From: Sordaria brevicollis
Taxonomy: Eukaryota > Ascomycota > Sordariomycetes > Sordariales > Sordariaceae
Reading direction: 5' to 3'
Assembly: GCA_033439795.1 (NCBI GenBank)
Contig: JAUTDP010000006.1
Coordinates: 2,480,001-2,544,000 of the forward strand
DNA: 64,000 nucleotides
In this document: positions 32,601 through 43,850 of the stretch, piece by piece
Layout: each line of letters begins with the position of its first letter
How positions within the stretch are numbered: the stretch's first letter is position 1
Made by a program: the position numbers and the translations under genes
Notes under the pieces: generated by a model
What the model was told of the DNA's origin: nothing
The model's input: only the letters and a program-made list of their open reading frames with translations
The model's database searches: none

Positions 32601-33314
32601 ACAACCAACGACACCTCAGAGGCGGTATGAAAATCTGGAGGTTTGGAAATGGTATCAAGTCCCTCTGTGTTGTCATTTTCGTGGTCAACCTATCCCAAAG
32701 TGTTCCTTTTACATGTATTCCTGTGTCTCTTCCTTTCACTCTTGACCAAGCTTTTTTTCGTATTTGTGCCTACCATACTTCAATCTCGTGTGTGCTTCCA
32801 TCTTTTAACTTCGCTGAGTTCCAAGGCTTCAAGACAAAGGGACAACCACCAAAGACAAATGCGTTCAAGCCCAACGAGTCCAGAATTAAAGTCTTTTTAT
32901 GTGTGCGTGAAGGTAGGGATGAGTTGATTATAGCCACCCCAGATTTTGAATTCCCGAAAAAATCCCCTTTTTCTTTACCGCGATGAACATGCTAACTATT
33001 GAGATACAAGAGCCGGAGGGTAATGACAACTAATGATGAGACCATTAAGGCAAAAAAGACGAAGATCGGGGATATATATGTGTGTGAATGGTAATGCGTG
33101 CCGGGAGAGATGCGCACAACATCTGACCCGGATACAAATGGTCCGTCGTTGTGGGGACAACTGACGGCGAGAAAGCCGAAAAGGAGGGATGACAGGACCC
33201 AAATAACCCGCTTAAACTGGCAACCTGAACCTCGTCGGAGTCCTGGTCTCCCTCAAATCATGCTTTTCCTGGAGATCAAAGACGAGAAGATGCGTCATGT
33301 GATGGTTTGCGCTT
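29672..33314. other. 3.6-kb gap with no identifiable gene
   Basis: Convergent region between the small Cys protein gene and bfr1. It has normal base composition, so RIP has not acted on it, but no frame longer than about 110 codons and none with coding bias. A small (CTGCCA)n-like repeat is at about 31,116-31,136. The bfr1 3' UTR probably enters from the right. A non-coding RNA is possible but I see no specific evidence. Confidence 0.45.
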
Positions 33315-35023
33315 CTATGCGGAAGCCTCAACAGCCTCAGTCTTCTCCTCGATAGTGGCGTTCTTGACGCCCTCAGTGACCTCCTCGACCTTGGTCTCAG
33401 CCTCGGTCTTCTTAGGGGAAGCGGCACCAGAGGCCTCACCGGCCTCCTCGGCCTCGAGACGCTCGATCTCCTTCTTGGCCTTCTCGATGTTCTGCAAACA
33501 GCATTGTTAGCAACGTCTACATGGAAAGAAATAAAACAATTTGACTCACCTTGCGAGTCTGCTCAGGCTGGTCGGCCTTCCACTGCTCGAGCTTGGCCTT
33601 GATCTTCTCAACGGCGGCAGGGATATCGGCGGCGGACATGGGGGGCTCGACACCGACGAAGCTGCAGTCCTCCATAACGGAGGGAGGGAGGCTGAAGGTC
33701 TTGCCGGCGGCGGCAGGGGCAGCGCCAGTGGGCTTCTTGGACTTCTTGCCCTTCTTGACGGCAGGGAGGTAGTCGTCATCACGCTCCTCCTTGCGGACGA
33801 GCTTCATGCCCTTGAGGCCAGAGTCGTCGACCTTGCGGAGGGCCTGGGCAGCGAGACCCTTGTCGGCAAGAAGAGGAGCCTTCTCGGCAACCTCGTGGCT
33901 GGGGTCGAAGTACTTGAGGAGAGAGTTGGCGCGGCGGATCTCCTCGAGGTAGGCGGGGTCGGAAGCCTCAGCAAGCATCTTCTGGGCGCGCTCCATGCGG
34001 CGCTCCTTGGCGATGCGCTCACGCTCGGCCTGCTGTCTCTCGCGGGCCTTCTCGCGCTGCTCACGCTCCCACTTGGCGAACTCCTTCTTGGCGCCGTAGT
34101 ACTCATCCTTGAGCTTCTTGATGGCCTGGTACTTTTCGGACTGGAGCTGCTGGAGCTTGGTGCGCTCGTCACGGAGGCTGGAGAGGTTCTTGTAGGCCTC
34201 ATCCTGCTCGGCCTTGATGGCGTCAAGCTCAGCCTGAAGCTTGTTATACTTCTCGCTGAGGGCCTTAGCCTCAGGGTCCTCCAGGCTGTCCTTGATCTCC
34301 TTGATCTTGGCCTTGAGGGAGTCGATCTGCTTCTGGGCGTCGTCGAAACCAGCAAAGCTCTTGCGCTGCTTGCGAAGGTTGGAGATCTCGGCGAGGGCCT
34401 TCTTCTCGTCAACGAGCTTCATCATGCCGCCGTTGACCTCCTTCTCCAGACGCTCAATCTCGCGGTCGAGGTCCTCGGTGGACTTGAAGTTGACCTTGGA
34501 GCGGGCAGTCTTTTGCTCGGCAATGCGGCTGCGGAGCTGCTCATCGAGGCGCTTGATCTGGTCGAGCTTGGAGGTGCGGGCATTCTTACCGCCGGCCTGC
34601 TGTTGACGGATCTCGTTGAGCTGGGCGATGAGCTCCTGGCGCTTCTTCTGGGTGGGGCTGGGCTGGTCCTTGTTCTTGCTAGGAGCGGCGAGCTCAACCT
34701 TGGCCTTGACCTCGTTCTGTATTGATGGCAATTGGTTAGTCTGGCGTTGTCACATGGCAATGAGGCGTGGTGGTGGTGGTCTTGGTGGACGGTAGGGTGC
34801 ATCGTGATCCGCGGACCGTCTACGTGTTTGGCGTGCTCCGACTCCACGGTATCGGGTAGATGCGCTCTGATAGTGGCCGGGACAGGGGACTCACGTATTT
34901 CTTCAGAGCATCCTGATACTCCTTCTCGGCCTGGGCGAGGTTCTGGTTGTAAGCGTCCTGGTCAGGCTTGACGGGCTTGGTGTTGGCCGCAGGGGCGGCG
35001 GCGGGGGATTGCGACTCGGCCAT
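33315..35023 (-). CDS. bfr1: Bfr1-like nuclear segregation / mRNP protein
   Basis: Coiled-coil protein that in yeast associates with polysomal mRNPs at the ER and affects ploidy and secretion. Exons 34895-35023, 33550-34716 and 33315-33491 give 490 residues, close to yeast Bfr1. The N-terminus is Ala/Pro-rich. Residues about 60-300 are an almost continuous charged coiled coil (KLDQIKRLDEQLRSRIAEQK, REQREKARERQQAERER). A conserved C-terminal part follows (LLKYFDPSHEVAEKAPLLAD and FSLPPSVMEDCSFVGVEPP). The tail encoded by the last exon is Glu/Lys/Ala-rich. Codon use is strongly C-ending, implying high expression. A long open frame on the opposite strand is a consequence of that bias. Confidence 0.92.
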
Positions 35024-36153
35024 TGTGTGTGGTGTTGTGGTTGCTGGAGAGAAAGAGGAAAGAAGAAGAGCCAGATCGACCAAAGGAAGGGAATGGTAAG
35101 ATAAAGAAGGGGGACCACTGTTGGGCCACGGGCAGGCGTGGAGCGTGGGTCGCGGTGGTGCCGATGGGTGGGAAAGCTAGCGTAGGTAAAGGCAGTGCAC
35201 GTCCGAAGACCGCTTTTCGGGACCTGTAGGCGGGGAGGGTAATCGCTGCTGGGTACGTGGTTATAGTGGAAGTGGAAATGGGGTCTAGTCCAGCCTAGAC
35301 TACACTGTAGAAGGAACAATGGCTAGACGTCCGCAATTGACAATTGAACCAGAACGGGAACCTTCCTTTGAAACCTCCCGTCAATTCAACTGCGGGCCCT
35401 GAACTTTCCCAAAATTTCCAAAATTTGTCCCGCTCCAGGCGTGTTCCAGATCCGCAGATCGTGGCCTTTCCCGACACCGTGTCACCGTCTTGGCCTGTGC
35501 GCTATTGGTGTGTTGGTTGCTTGGAGAACGATGATTGGTTGATTTGATGTTAAATGTCAATTCACTTGCCGAGCGATGTCAAAGAGGAAAGAGAAGGTGA
35601 ATTTGAAAAGGTAATTGTGTGGACAATATATAGGGGCAAAAGTCGGGCAATAGTTACCTCGAAACACCTCCTCGAACCATCTCCTCGAACCATCTCCTGT
35701 AATGTATGCTACTTTTTTCAAATCGAAATACTTGTATGCACTGCAGCTCAAATGCCCTGCTCTTTCCAGACTGCCAGAATCAGAAGCCAACCAACGGACG
35801 TCGATGCACTCAGAGCACAGACCACCTGCGCGCTTGATGTTCGACAGGGGTCAAGGCAACCTCACTGTGGACCCTTTTCTTATCGGCCGGCGTGGAAACC
35901 TGGAGTGGGCGTTCTGATCAATGCGGCCACGCCACTGGTCCCTCCTGTCACACCCACCCTTCCCGCAATTTTTTGAGAGAGCCTTTGTCCTTCAGCCTCG
36001 TAATCAGGAAAGTCCTCCAAGCTATCCAATCCACCACCAACAAAGCCATCCACAACCATCGCGAACCATCTTACCTGCGCCCACCTCCACATCACCACCA
36101 CGTCGCGACAACAAAGCCCGATTTATTCGATCGAGATCATACGCACAACCAAA
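35024..36153. promoter_or_regulatory. Divergent promoter region, bfr1 / rpb5
   Basis: 1.1 kb between the divergent starts of bfr1 and rpb5. A short tandem repeat (CCTCGAACCATCT units, about 35,660-35,698) is present. Otherwise there is no recognisable regulatory element. Both promoters must lie here. Confidence 0.4.
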
Positions 36154-37036
36154 ATGGAGGACGACAGCAGCCCCACCAGCGCCTCCAAGGAAGTCTCCCG
36201 CCTGTGGAGAGCCTGGAGGACTGTCCACGAGATGGTTCAGGACAGGGTACGCCATCCTTATCGCGCTCGATTAACGCGCCATCACCAACCATCTTTCGAC
36301 TTGATCTGACATGCCTGCGTCTCGACTATAGGGTTACGAGTTGGCGGAAGACGAAGTCAAGATCTCCCTTGAGCGTTTCAAGGCTGAATACACGAACGAT
36401 GATGGAACACCAAAGTGAGTTCTTCGCCTGCGTCATCACCAACCTCCATCAACACGGTCGCATCCCACCAAACAAACAATACCCACTAACACAACAACCC
36501 AAAACAGCCGCAGCAAGCTCCAATTCTCCGCCCGCCCCTCCGAAGCCATGATCAAAAAGTTCACCGCCCCTCCCACGCCCTCCAACCCCAACCCCGTTCC
36601 CGAATGCGGCACCATCTGGGTCGAGTTCTGCACCGAGAAGGGCTCCATCGGCGTCTCGGTCATGAAGAAGTTCGTGACGCACTGCTCCGACAACAAGTTC
36701 AAAGCCGGCATCTTCATCACGGCCGTCCCGCTGTCCGCCCAGGCCCGCAAGGTCATGAGCGTCACCTCGCAGTACACGCAGGTCGAGTGCTTCCTCGAGG
36801 AGGACCTGCTGGTCAACATCACGCACCACGAGCTCGTGCCCAAGCACGTGCTGCTGTCCAAGGAGGAGAAGGCCGCGCTTCTCAAGCGGTACAGACTCAA
36901 GGAGACCCAGCTGCCGAGAATTCTGAGCAAGGATCCGATTGCGAGGTATTTGGGTCTCAAGAGGGGCCAGGTCGTCAAGATTATCCGTGTGTCGGAGACG
37001 GCGGGTCGTTATGCTTCTTATAGGCTTTGCGTATAA
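36154..37036 (+). CDS. rpb5: RNA polymerases I, II and III shared subunit Rpb5 (RPABC1)
   Basis: Common subunit of the three nuclear RNA polymerases, sitting at the downstream-DNA jaw. Exons 36154-36246, 36332-36414 and 36508-37036 give 234 residues, close to yeast Rpb5. The N-terminal jaw domain reads VSRLWRAWRTVHEMVQDRGY across the first intron, then a Lys-rich linker. The C-terminal assembly domain is highly conserved: NITHHELVPKHVLLSKEEK, then LPRILSKDPIARYLGLKRGQ and VVKIIRVSETAGRYASYRL. The ATG at 36154 is the only one in frame giving the N-terminal domain. It is the right-hand partner of a divergent pair with bfr1. Confidence 0.96.
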
Positions 37037-38540
37037 GGGGCGGGCGTGCTTGGGAGAAAGGTGGTTGCGAGGGGTTGGAGGCTGGGCTGGACATGCGCGG
37101 ATATCCCCATGGTTATGCTCTCTGAGTAACAGAGTCCGGTCAGCACTGGTCTAGGGATCTGGAGGCTGGAGGCTCTAGGGCGACTGGATAAGCCTTGGGG
37201 AAAGAGGCGGCCAGCAGACAGCACAACGGTACCAGCATGCCAGGAAGAGGGGGGTCGGTTGTGTAATACAAAAACTTTCAAGGGCGTTTTTTAACCATTC
37301 TAGCATCATGGGGATACAAGGGAAACCAGTTCTTTCGACACGAGAAGAAAGAAAGAAGAACGGCGTTACGGAGTGGCTTTTTGTACGTAGCTTGAGATAT
37401 TGACTAAGAAGAGAATATCTGAGCTAGCGGTTTCTTACGTTAAACTTACTGATGACCACTGTCTGAAGATGGTGAACCTTGTGGAATGACAGCGGCGAGC
37501 GCAACGAGATAAAGGCAAAAGAAGGACCTATCGGAGTGGCGCTGCTAAAGCCACGGGGATCTGGTTACAACAAGTGTATGTCTCTGCTTCCATACCGATA
37601 CTGATGCTGCGGCGAAGTTAGAGGAGTCACGATAATTAGAAGCCGAGCCCTTCGGAGTCCAATGTATACTGCCATGAAATAGTTACTGACGAACACTGCT
37701 TAATGTTTAAGCAGCTTCTGAAACAAGTGGTAAATGGTAACACGTCCTTGGAAGTCCCATCTGAATTTTACTTCCCTCTTGGAATATTCGTACCTGGTTA
37801 ACCACTTTTTCATTGTACCTTACCTCCAGAGCGACTCATCATCATTACCTTCAAACTTCCCCAACAGTCAGGACAGGCAATCATCATCACACATTTCTAC
37901 CTACACAGCTGAACAATCATTTACCCTTGCTTAGCATAGTGGTTGATACTGGCCGGAATGGCAAGCACACTCTATACGACATCACACGTCAAGGTGGCAA
38001 AGAGCAGTGGACTGTTTGAGTGTATGTGTGTCATTATTTCAATACCAACCATCTATATGGTTAAGGTATCTACTCAGCTAGTACAAAAGAAACTGGAAAC
38101 CAGAAAACAAAAACAAGATTGGCAAGACATTCTAAAATGTCCGCCGGGGTATATGGTTGCATGTTTAGACAAGACAGAACAAGTTCCTGTGGTGTGGTGT
38201 GTTGTGAAAAAAGCAAAATGGTTCCCTCCCTCCCTTCTGTTGGTATAATATCCTCCTCTTGAAGGCTTCGTTGAGCCTGGTGCCTGCCCTTGGGTATGGC
38301 GTGTGTAATGGGTATGTTTGTGATTCCAACCGTCTATCCCAGTCCATCCCTGCCCGGTGTTTCCGTGTCTTTGGTGCCCTTCATCACGATTCATGTTCTC
38401 GTCTGCGTTCGTTGAATTTCATCTGCCGTCATCTCTTGACGACCACCAACACCACAGCCTCTTGGAGCCAAGTGCATTCAATAACTTCTCCAAGAGAAAG
38501 TGTTATTCAGTCCTACTCCTCTTCACCGGCCCCTCCATCT
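37037..38540. other. Convergent intergenic region
   Basis: 1.5 kb between the 3' ends of rpb5 and the membrane-protein gene. Normal composition with only short frames and no coding character. Presumably two 3' UTRs and spacer. Confidence 0.4.
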
Positions 38541-40409
38541 TCACATCCTCCTCCTTCCCCCTAGTCCGTTTAACAACCCCCCAGCATCAACCAACTCCAA
38601 CTCCTCCCCCTGTCCACCCTGCCTTTCTGCCTGTACTCTTCTCTCCTCCGATGAGTACGTAGGCGGAGGAGGCAACTCCTCATCCTGCTTCTGCGGTATA
38701 CTCTCCAGCGTCAAATCACTCGTACTCTTCGGCCTCGCTTGTCCCTGTCCCCTTCCGCGACTTAGACTCCGTCTACCAGCTGCTGCTGCTGACCTAGCAG
38801 CTTTCGGCACAGCAGCAAAGTTTATTGGGGCAAAGTTCAGCGGACTGAGGAAACCGCCTAGGTCTTGTAAAAGCGCGGCTGAGCCGCGGCGGAGGCCGTT
38901 GGCGCTTGCTGGGATGGCGGGGGCAGGGACAGTACTGGGACGTGGAGGTTCAGCGACGGTTGAGATGGAGGATTGGCGTCTGCCGCGCGCTGTGGGGGGA
39001 TTTTCGGTGTTTGAGTCGGAGAGTAGGCCGCCGTAGTCAAAGAAGGAGACGCGGCGCGGGGAGGAGAGGCCGGGTATGTCGTTGGGGTTGGAGAGGTGGG
39101 CGGTGTTGCGGGGAGAACTGGGCTGTGAGGTTTGACCCGCCGACATGGACATTAGGTAGTCGTCGCTGCGGGCGGTGGAACGAGCTTGGGAGGAAGAAGG
39201 CGGTGGGAAGTTCCAGGAGTGGATGGCGTCGGAGTCGTGGTGGTGGTGCTGGTGAATCTGAGCCATGGGGGCGGGGGTGTAGCCCCCTGTACCATCGGAA
39301 TAAGGGATCAGACGCTCGCGAAGGTCGGGCTTGACGCCGTAGCCGACATCTCGCACCAAATCTTCGTCGGAACCCCAGTGGCGTAGGGTAGGGCGGCGGC
39401 CGTTGGGAGCGACGCCTAGTCCGCCCGGGCCGGAGCCGGGAGAGCGTTCGAGACTTCCGGCGGCGATGGAGCCGTATTTGTACTTTCGCTTTTTGACACC
39501 GCGGTCGCGGACGAAGGAGCCGAGTACCAAAGCGTTGGAGGCGGCGGTGGCGAAGAGAAGTTCGACGGAGGCGTATAGAGAGCGGGATTGCTGGGAACCG
39601 TGAGCACGGATGATGTGCGGGACGCGGTAGACGGTCACGGCGACGACGCCGAGTGAAAGGGAGAAGAGAAGGACCAGCTGAATCTTGCGGGTCACGCTCA
39701 TTTGGGAGCGGATGATCATGGGGATGGGGAAGAATACGAGGAGTAGGTCGGTGATGATGTTGCAAACGGCCATGGTGATGAGTTGAGCATAGCCTTGCCG
39801 GCATTGACCTCCTGGGTCTGGAAAGACTTGCCAGTACAAGTGAAAGGGCCGGCATTCGACGACATCGGAGATAATGACGGCGACAAAGGTGGTAACAAGT
39901 GTGACCCGAATAAAGACGAGGGTTATCTCATAGGAACGCTCCCAGCTGACGTTGAGTCGTTTGAAGAATTCCAAGATGGCGTATTTGAGGATCCATAGCC
40001 TATACAGTGTCAGCAAAGGTTTCGGATAACATAACGGTTGAAAGCCATGTCTCAGCCTTTCTCTCAATACTCACGTCAAGGCATAAAGCACCCTGCTGAG
40101 CAGCACCAAGCCACTCGCTATTGTCTTCCTCCTGATGTTCTCCTCTGAAAGCCGGACAATTGAAAAATCGGCATTATTCGTCCCATGCAAAAGGATATAG
40201 TGGACACAACCCATGCGCAATAACAAGGGAATTAAAGCCAGAGCGGCCGTCTTGTCCTCGCTAAACAGTGTCTCGGTCCGGACGAACCGGCCACAAAGGC
40301 GCAGCATGATCAAGACGACGCAGAAAATGGTGATCCACCAACACACAAGCAATGTCGGCTTGTCGTAGCTGAAGGGGCGCCATGGTGGAGGGTCCGAGTA
40401 GAGAGTCAT
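38541..40409 (-). CDS. Seven-TM rhodopsin-like fungal integral membrane protein
   Basis: Plasma-membrane-type protein of the large fungal rhodopsin-domain/PTH11-related group, function unknown. Exons 40075-40409 and 38541-39999 give 597 residues. The first 290 residues carry about seven hydrophobic segments, for example TLLVCWWITIFCVVLIMLRL, VFIRVTLVTTFVAVIISDVV, LITMAVCNIITDLLLVFFPI and IQLVLLFSLSLGVVAVTVYRV. Family features include the ECRPFHLYW and CNIITDLLLVFFPIPMI stretches. The C-terminal 300 residues are cytosolic-looking, Ser/Pro/Arg-rich and disordered. Upstream of 40409 the frame stays open only to a TTG, so this ATG is chosen. An additional short 5' exon cannot be excluded. It is the last intact gene before the heterochromatin. 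Confidence 0.8.
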
Positions 40410-41479
40410 AATGATGGCGGCACCCGGGACATGCCGCCCGTCATCCTCCGGAGAGGGACGAGCGGAGAAGATGGTATACCCCGATGCGATGGTTTTGTTG
40501 ACTATCGAATGGTCCGTGAACAACAGGGCTGCTGACAGTGGTGTGCTGAAACGGGCGTTCCTGGATCTGACTCGGGTGGTTGTTTTAGACTTGTTAGACT
40601 GGCGCCGGGCTGTTGTTCAAAGTTGCTCAAGGGTCCTTCGTCCGATGACGTCTGAGTTCGGATGACGGGAATCTGTGCGCAAAACTTTTCGGACGAGATG
40701 AAATCTGAGCGCAAGTGTGTTTGAGTATAAAGTTTGGCTCCGATGATATGAACTGAGTGTAGTCGCAATGCGCAGATATAAAGTTTTCGGTTTCGTCTGA
40801 TGGTGGTGGTGGCAGTCCTTGTGTGAGCATGCTATGGTTGTCTGTTTTCTGATGTCGAAAAGCAGGGGTCCTGGATCGCCGAGGATAAGGATATGACGAG
40901 GATGTAGACACTATCGCGGATCGAGTATTGAAACGGTGTGGTCCGAGATAGACAATGGCCTTTGTTTGGTTTGTTGAAACGGAACTGGCCGTTGACAGTT
41001 TTTGATATATCAGTCGTCGTTGATTGTTGAATATGGAGATTGTGAGAAAAGAGGAGAAGAGAGCAAGTTGAAAGTGTAAGGTTGGGATTGGAGAGGATAG
41101 ATAGGCGACCTCTCGTCAAGGGCTGTCAGAGGCGAAGCGAGGCAGAGCCTGCAGCAAATGTCCAGAGAGAGCTCCGTGGAGAGTGGGCGGAATGCGGATG
41201 CGAGACGTGAGAGGATGGATGGGGGGGTGGGTGGGCTTGGCCAACCCTTGTTGCACCTTGAAGCCCTGTCAGAAAAGGGAAAAGAAAGAAAAAAAGAGAC
41301 TTTGGGTCCCTAGCACGACATTAGGAAACAAGTGAAGCGAGAACCGAAAACCAACGTCGATCCGCCTATCTTTGGCGTGGGCCTGGAAATTCAAAAGCTA
41401 TACCTTACAAACACCATATCAGTCCCCACTCTAATCTGACCGCCACGCAACACAACTTACATAAAAAACAGTATACCAT
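40410..41479. promoter_or_regulatory. Upstream region of the membrane-protein gene, up to the AT-rich boundary
   Basis: About one kilobase of normal-composition DNA containing the promoter and leader of the minus-strand membrane-protein gene. It ends at the sharp switch to RIP-type AT-rich DNA near 41,480. No gene is visible. Confidence 0.45.
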
Positions 41480-41649
41480 ATCGTAGAACTTCAATATCTC
41501 CGTTATTTTTTATTCAAAACACACCCAAATTTAACAATTTTTATCGGATTTTAAAACTCTCACGATCGAAAATCATCGTAACCATACCGCACCAATCCAA
41601 CTACCAATAAAAACTAATAATATATATTATATTAGTTATTAGCGAATAC

Positions 41650-42690
41650 CCTAAAAAAATCGCGCAAATTATTAATTTAAATAAACGCTAAATTTAACGC
41701 CTTAAATAAACGTATAATAAAACTAGCGACCTATACCCGAAGCCTCGTATTATTAAAAATACTACTAAATTAATTCCTTAAGTAATAAAAATTAATATAA
41801 ATAATACTATACGTATAACTAATTATAATAGTATTTAATTCGTAATATATAAAAAGTCGTAGAGTTTTTAAATAATAAACCGTATTTATACCTCAATAAA
41901 ATCCAATACTAATTAACCACCCAATATAATATATATATATCGACCTCTACAATCTCCTATTACTTTAAGAAGGCGTAATAAATTAATAAAAGGATAGCGT
42001 ATAAAATTTCCTAACGTAGCGATCTATTAAAATTAAATTAATTAAAAAAGGTCTCGAAATTTTTAACGGAAATATACATCTTCTATAACGAATCTAATAT
42101 TAATAAGAGGGATAATCTACATCGTATTAACTAAGCGCTAAAAAGTATATTTATATAGACCGATAATATACTTATAAAAGGGTAACGCTTCTACCTATTA
42201 TTAACTATATTTATTAATAGCCTTATCGACGTATTTTATTATAAAGGAGCTACTAATATAAATAGCTTCGTTATATAAATATAAAAGAGCGTACTACCTA
42301 AAATAAACCCCTTCCCTAATTATAATAATATTCTAATAATAAATAACGTATTATAGTATAAAGCGTAATCTATTAAAGACGCGTATAATAACCGCGGTAT
42401 ATTATTATAATTCCTACCCCTATATTCCCTAAATTTCAACCTTATAGAAATATACTTCAATAATTTAAAGGCCTAAGTTAAACGCCAATATTTATAGGAA
42501 AATAAGGATTCGTTAAGGGTAGAAAAATTTAAGGAATTCTTTATTAGGGCGGCAATAGAAATTAAATAAAGGGTACCAACTATACGAAGCTACTACTATA
42601 AAGCCAGCGTACTTTATAACGAATTCAACGAAGTATACGAACCTAAGGACTATAATACCCTATATAATAAATATTATTACGAATTTCGAA
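41650..42690 (+). mobile_element. Dead Tc1/mariner-type (DDE_3) transposase relic
   Basis: The plus strand reads as a DDE transposase with stops at former Gln/Trp codons. At 42,306-42,347 the text around the second catalytic position is recognisable (P-F-P-N-Y then L-I-I-N-N), the Asp codon at 42,342 having become AAT. About 30 codons later a P-L-Y-S-L-N-F-N-L-I-E stretch matches the conserved region before the third acidic residue, whose Glu codon at 42,447 survives. Upstream, 42,140-42,300 reads as the region around the first catalytic Asp. Transition mutations explain all the stops I checked. The DNA from 41,465 may include a terminal repeat, but no matching copy is clear on the right. Confidence 0.75.
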
Positions 42691-42949
42691 CAATAGGAAT
42701 AGTATCGTAATAAAGGATATTAGATTATATAGTAAATATATAATAATAAACATAATCGAATATATACAACTTACTTGGGTAATTTAATTATATAATCTAA
42801 TCGTATAGTCTAATTATATAATTTAATAACGAAAAATCCCTTAAATTTATTATTATTTATAATAATCGAAAAAGTATTAAAAGTATTAAAAAAGTATAAA
42901 AATAAATTAAATCTATTATTATTTATAATAATAATACTAATATATATAA

Positions 42950-43850
42950 TCCCCCTCTTATTTAAAGCTCTTTATCCTCTTTAATAGATTCGTACTCGTT
43001 CGCAATTACGTCGGTTTATATACGGTCGGAGTCGCTATCTTCGTTATTATTATACTCTTTAACAAAATTATTACGTAATAAATCGTCGCCGGCGTTATAA
43101 TTAGGGGGGTCGTAATAATCCGCGTTACAAAGGTTTTACTATAAAGAATTTTAAATAAAAATACTTATAAAAAAACGGCGGTTAATATTATACCTAATAA
43201 AAAGAAGGGAAATTACCTACCTATAATCTATATAAATAACATAAGCGATTTGGGGTCGATAATTTATAACTCCTATTATTATATTTATATAATTTTTAAT
43301 ACCTACGTTAATACTTACGTTAATATAAATTCTAAAACCGCCTGCATTAGCATTAATATTACCCGCACTAATAATAATAACTATTAAATATAATCCTTCT
43401 CAAAATATAAAAACTCTTTAATCGACCGCTTAATTATATTATAAATACCCTTATTAATACTATATATAATATACTAATTCAAGGGTAGAGTACGCGCTTA
43501 ATAGAGGGTAAGCCGACCCGCTATAAAGGATTTTTAAATCTCGAATAAGGAATCGCACAACCCGTTATTTTTACGAAACTACAACGCGTATTTAAATATC
43601 AACTACTTAAAAAACTCGGTAACAAAGGCATTAATTAATCGATCTAGTAATAAAGAAGGGAAAGGAGAAGAAGGTTAATAATTACCCCCAATATAAGAAC
43701 TACTAACGTAGAAATTAAAACCCCCCTTCTATAAAATATTAATACTACTTTAAATAAGGAAAAATAGTAAAGAAGGTTTATCGGCCAAAGTAAGCGCTAT
43801 AATCCCTATACCTATACCCCTATAATTAATAAAGGGAAACGCGGTAAATT
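42950..43850 (-). pseudogene. Unidentified decayed minus-strand ORF
   Basis: Read on the minus strand, this stretch has far fewer stops than expected for such AT-rich DNA, and they sit where Gln or Trp would be expected. Legible pieces include N-A-F-V-T-E-F-F-K near 43,620, and an acidic end (N-E-D-S-D-S-D-R-I) near 43,030. I do not recognise the family. It is probably another transposon protein destroyed by RIP. Confidence 0.4.

Noticed and set aside
33541..34725. 394-codon open frame on the plus strand opposite bfr1
   Set aside because: Leu-rich shadow of a coiled-coil gene with biased codons. Bfr1 on the minus strand is clearly the real product.
41440..41600. Possible terminal inverted repeat of the mariner-type element
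   Set aside because: The left sequence looks like a terminus, but I could not find a convincing complementary copy near 42,700 or at 46,020, so no TIR is annotated.
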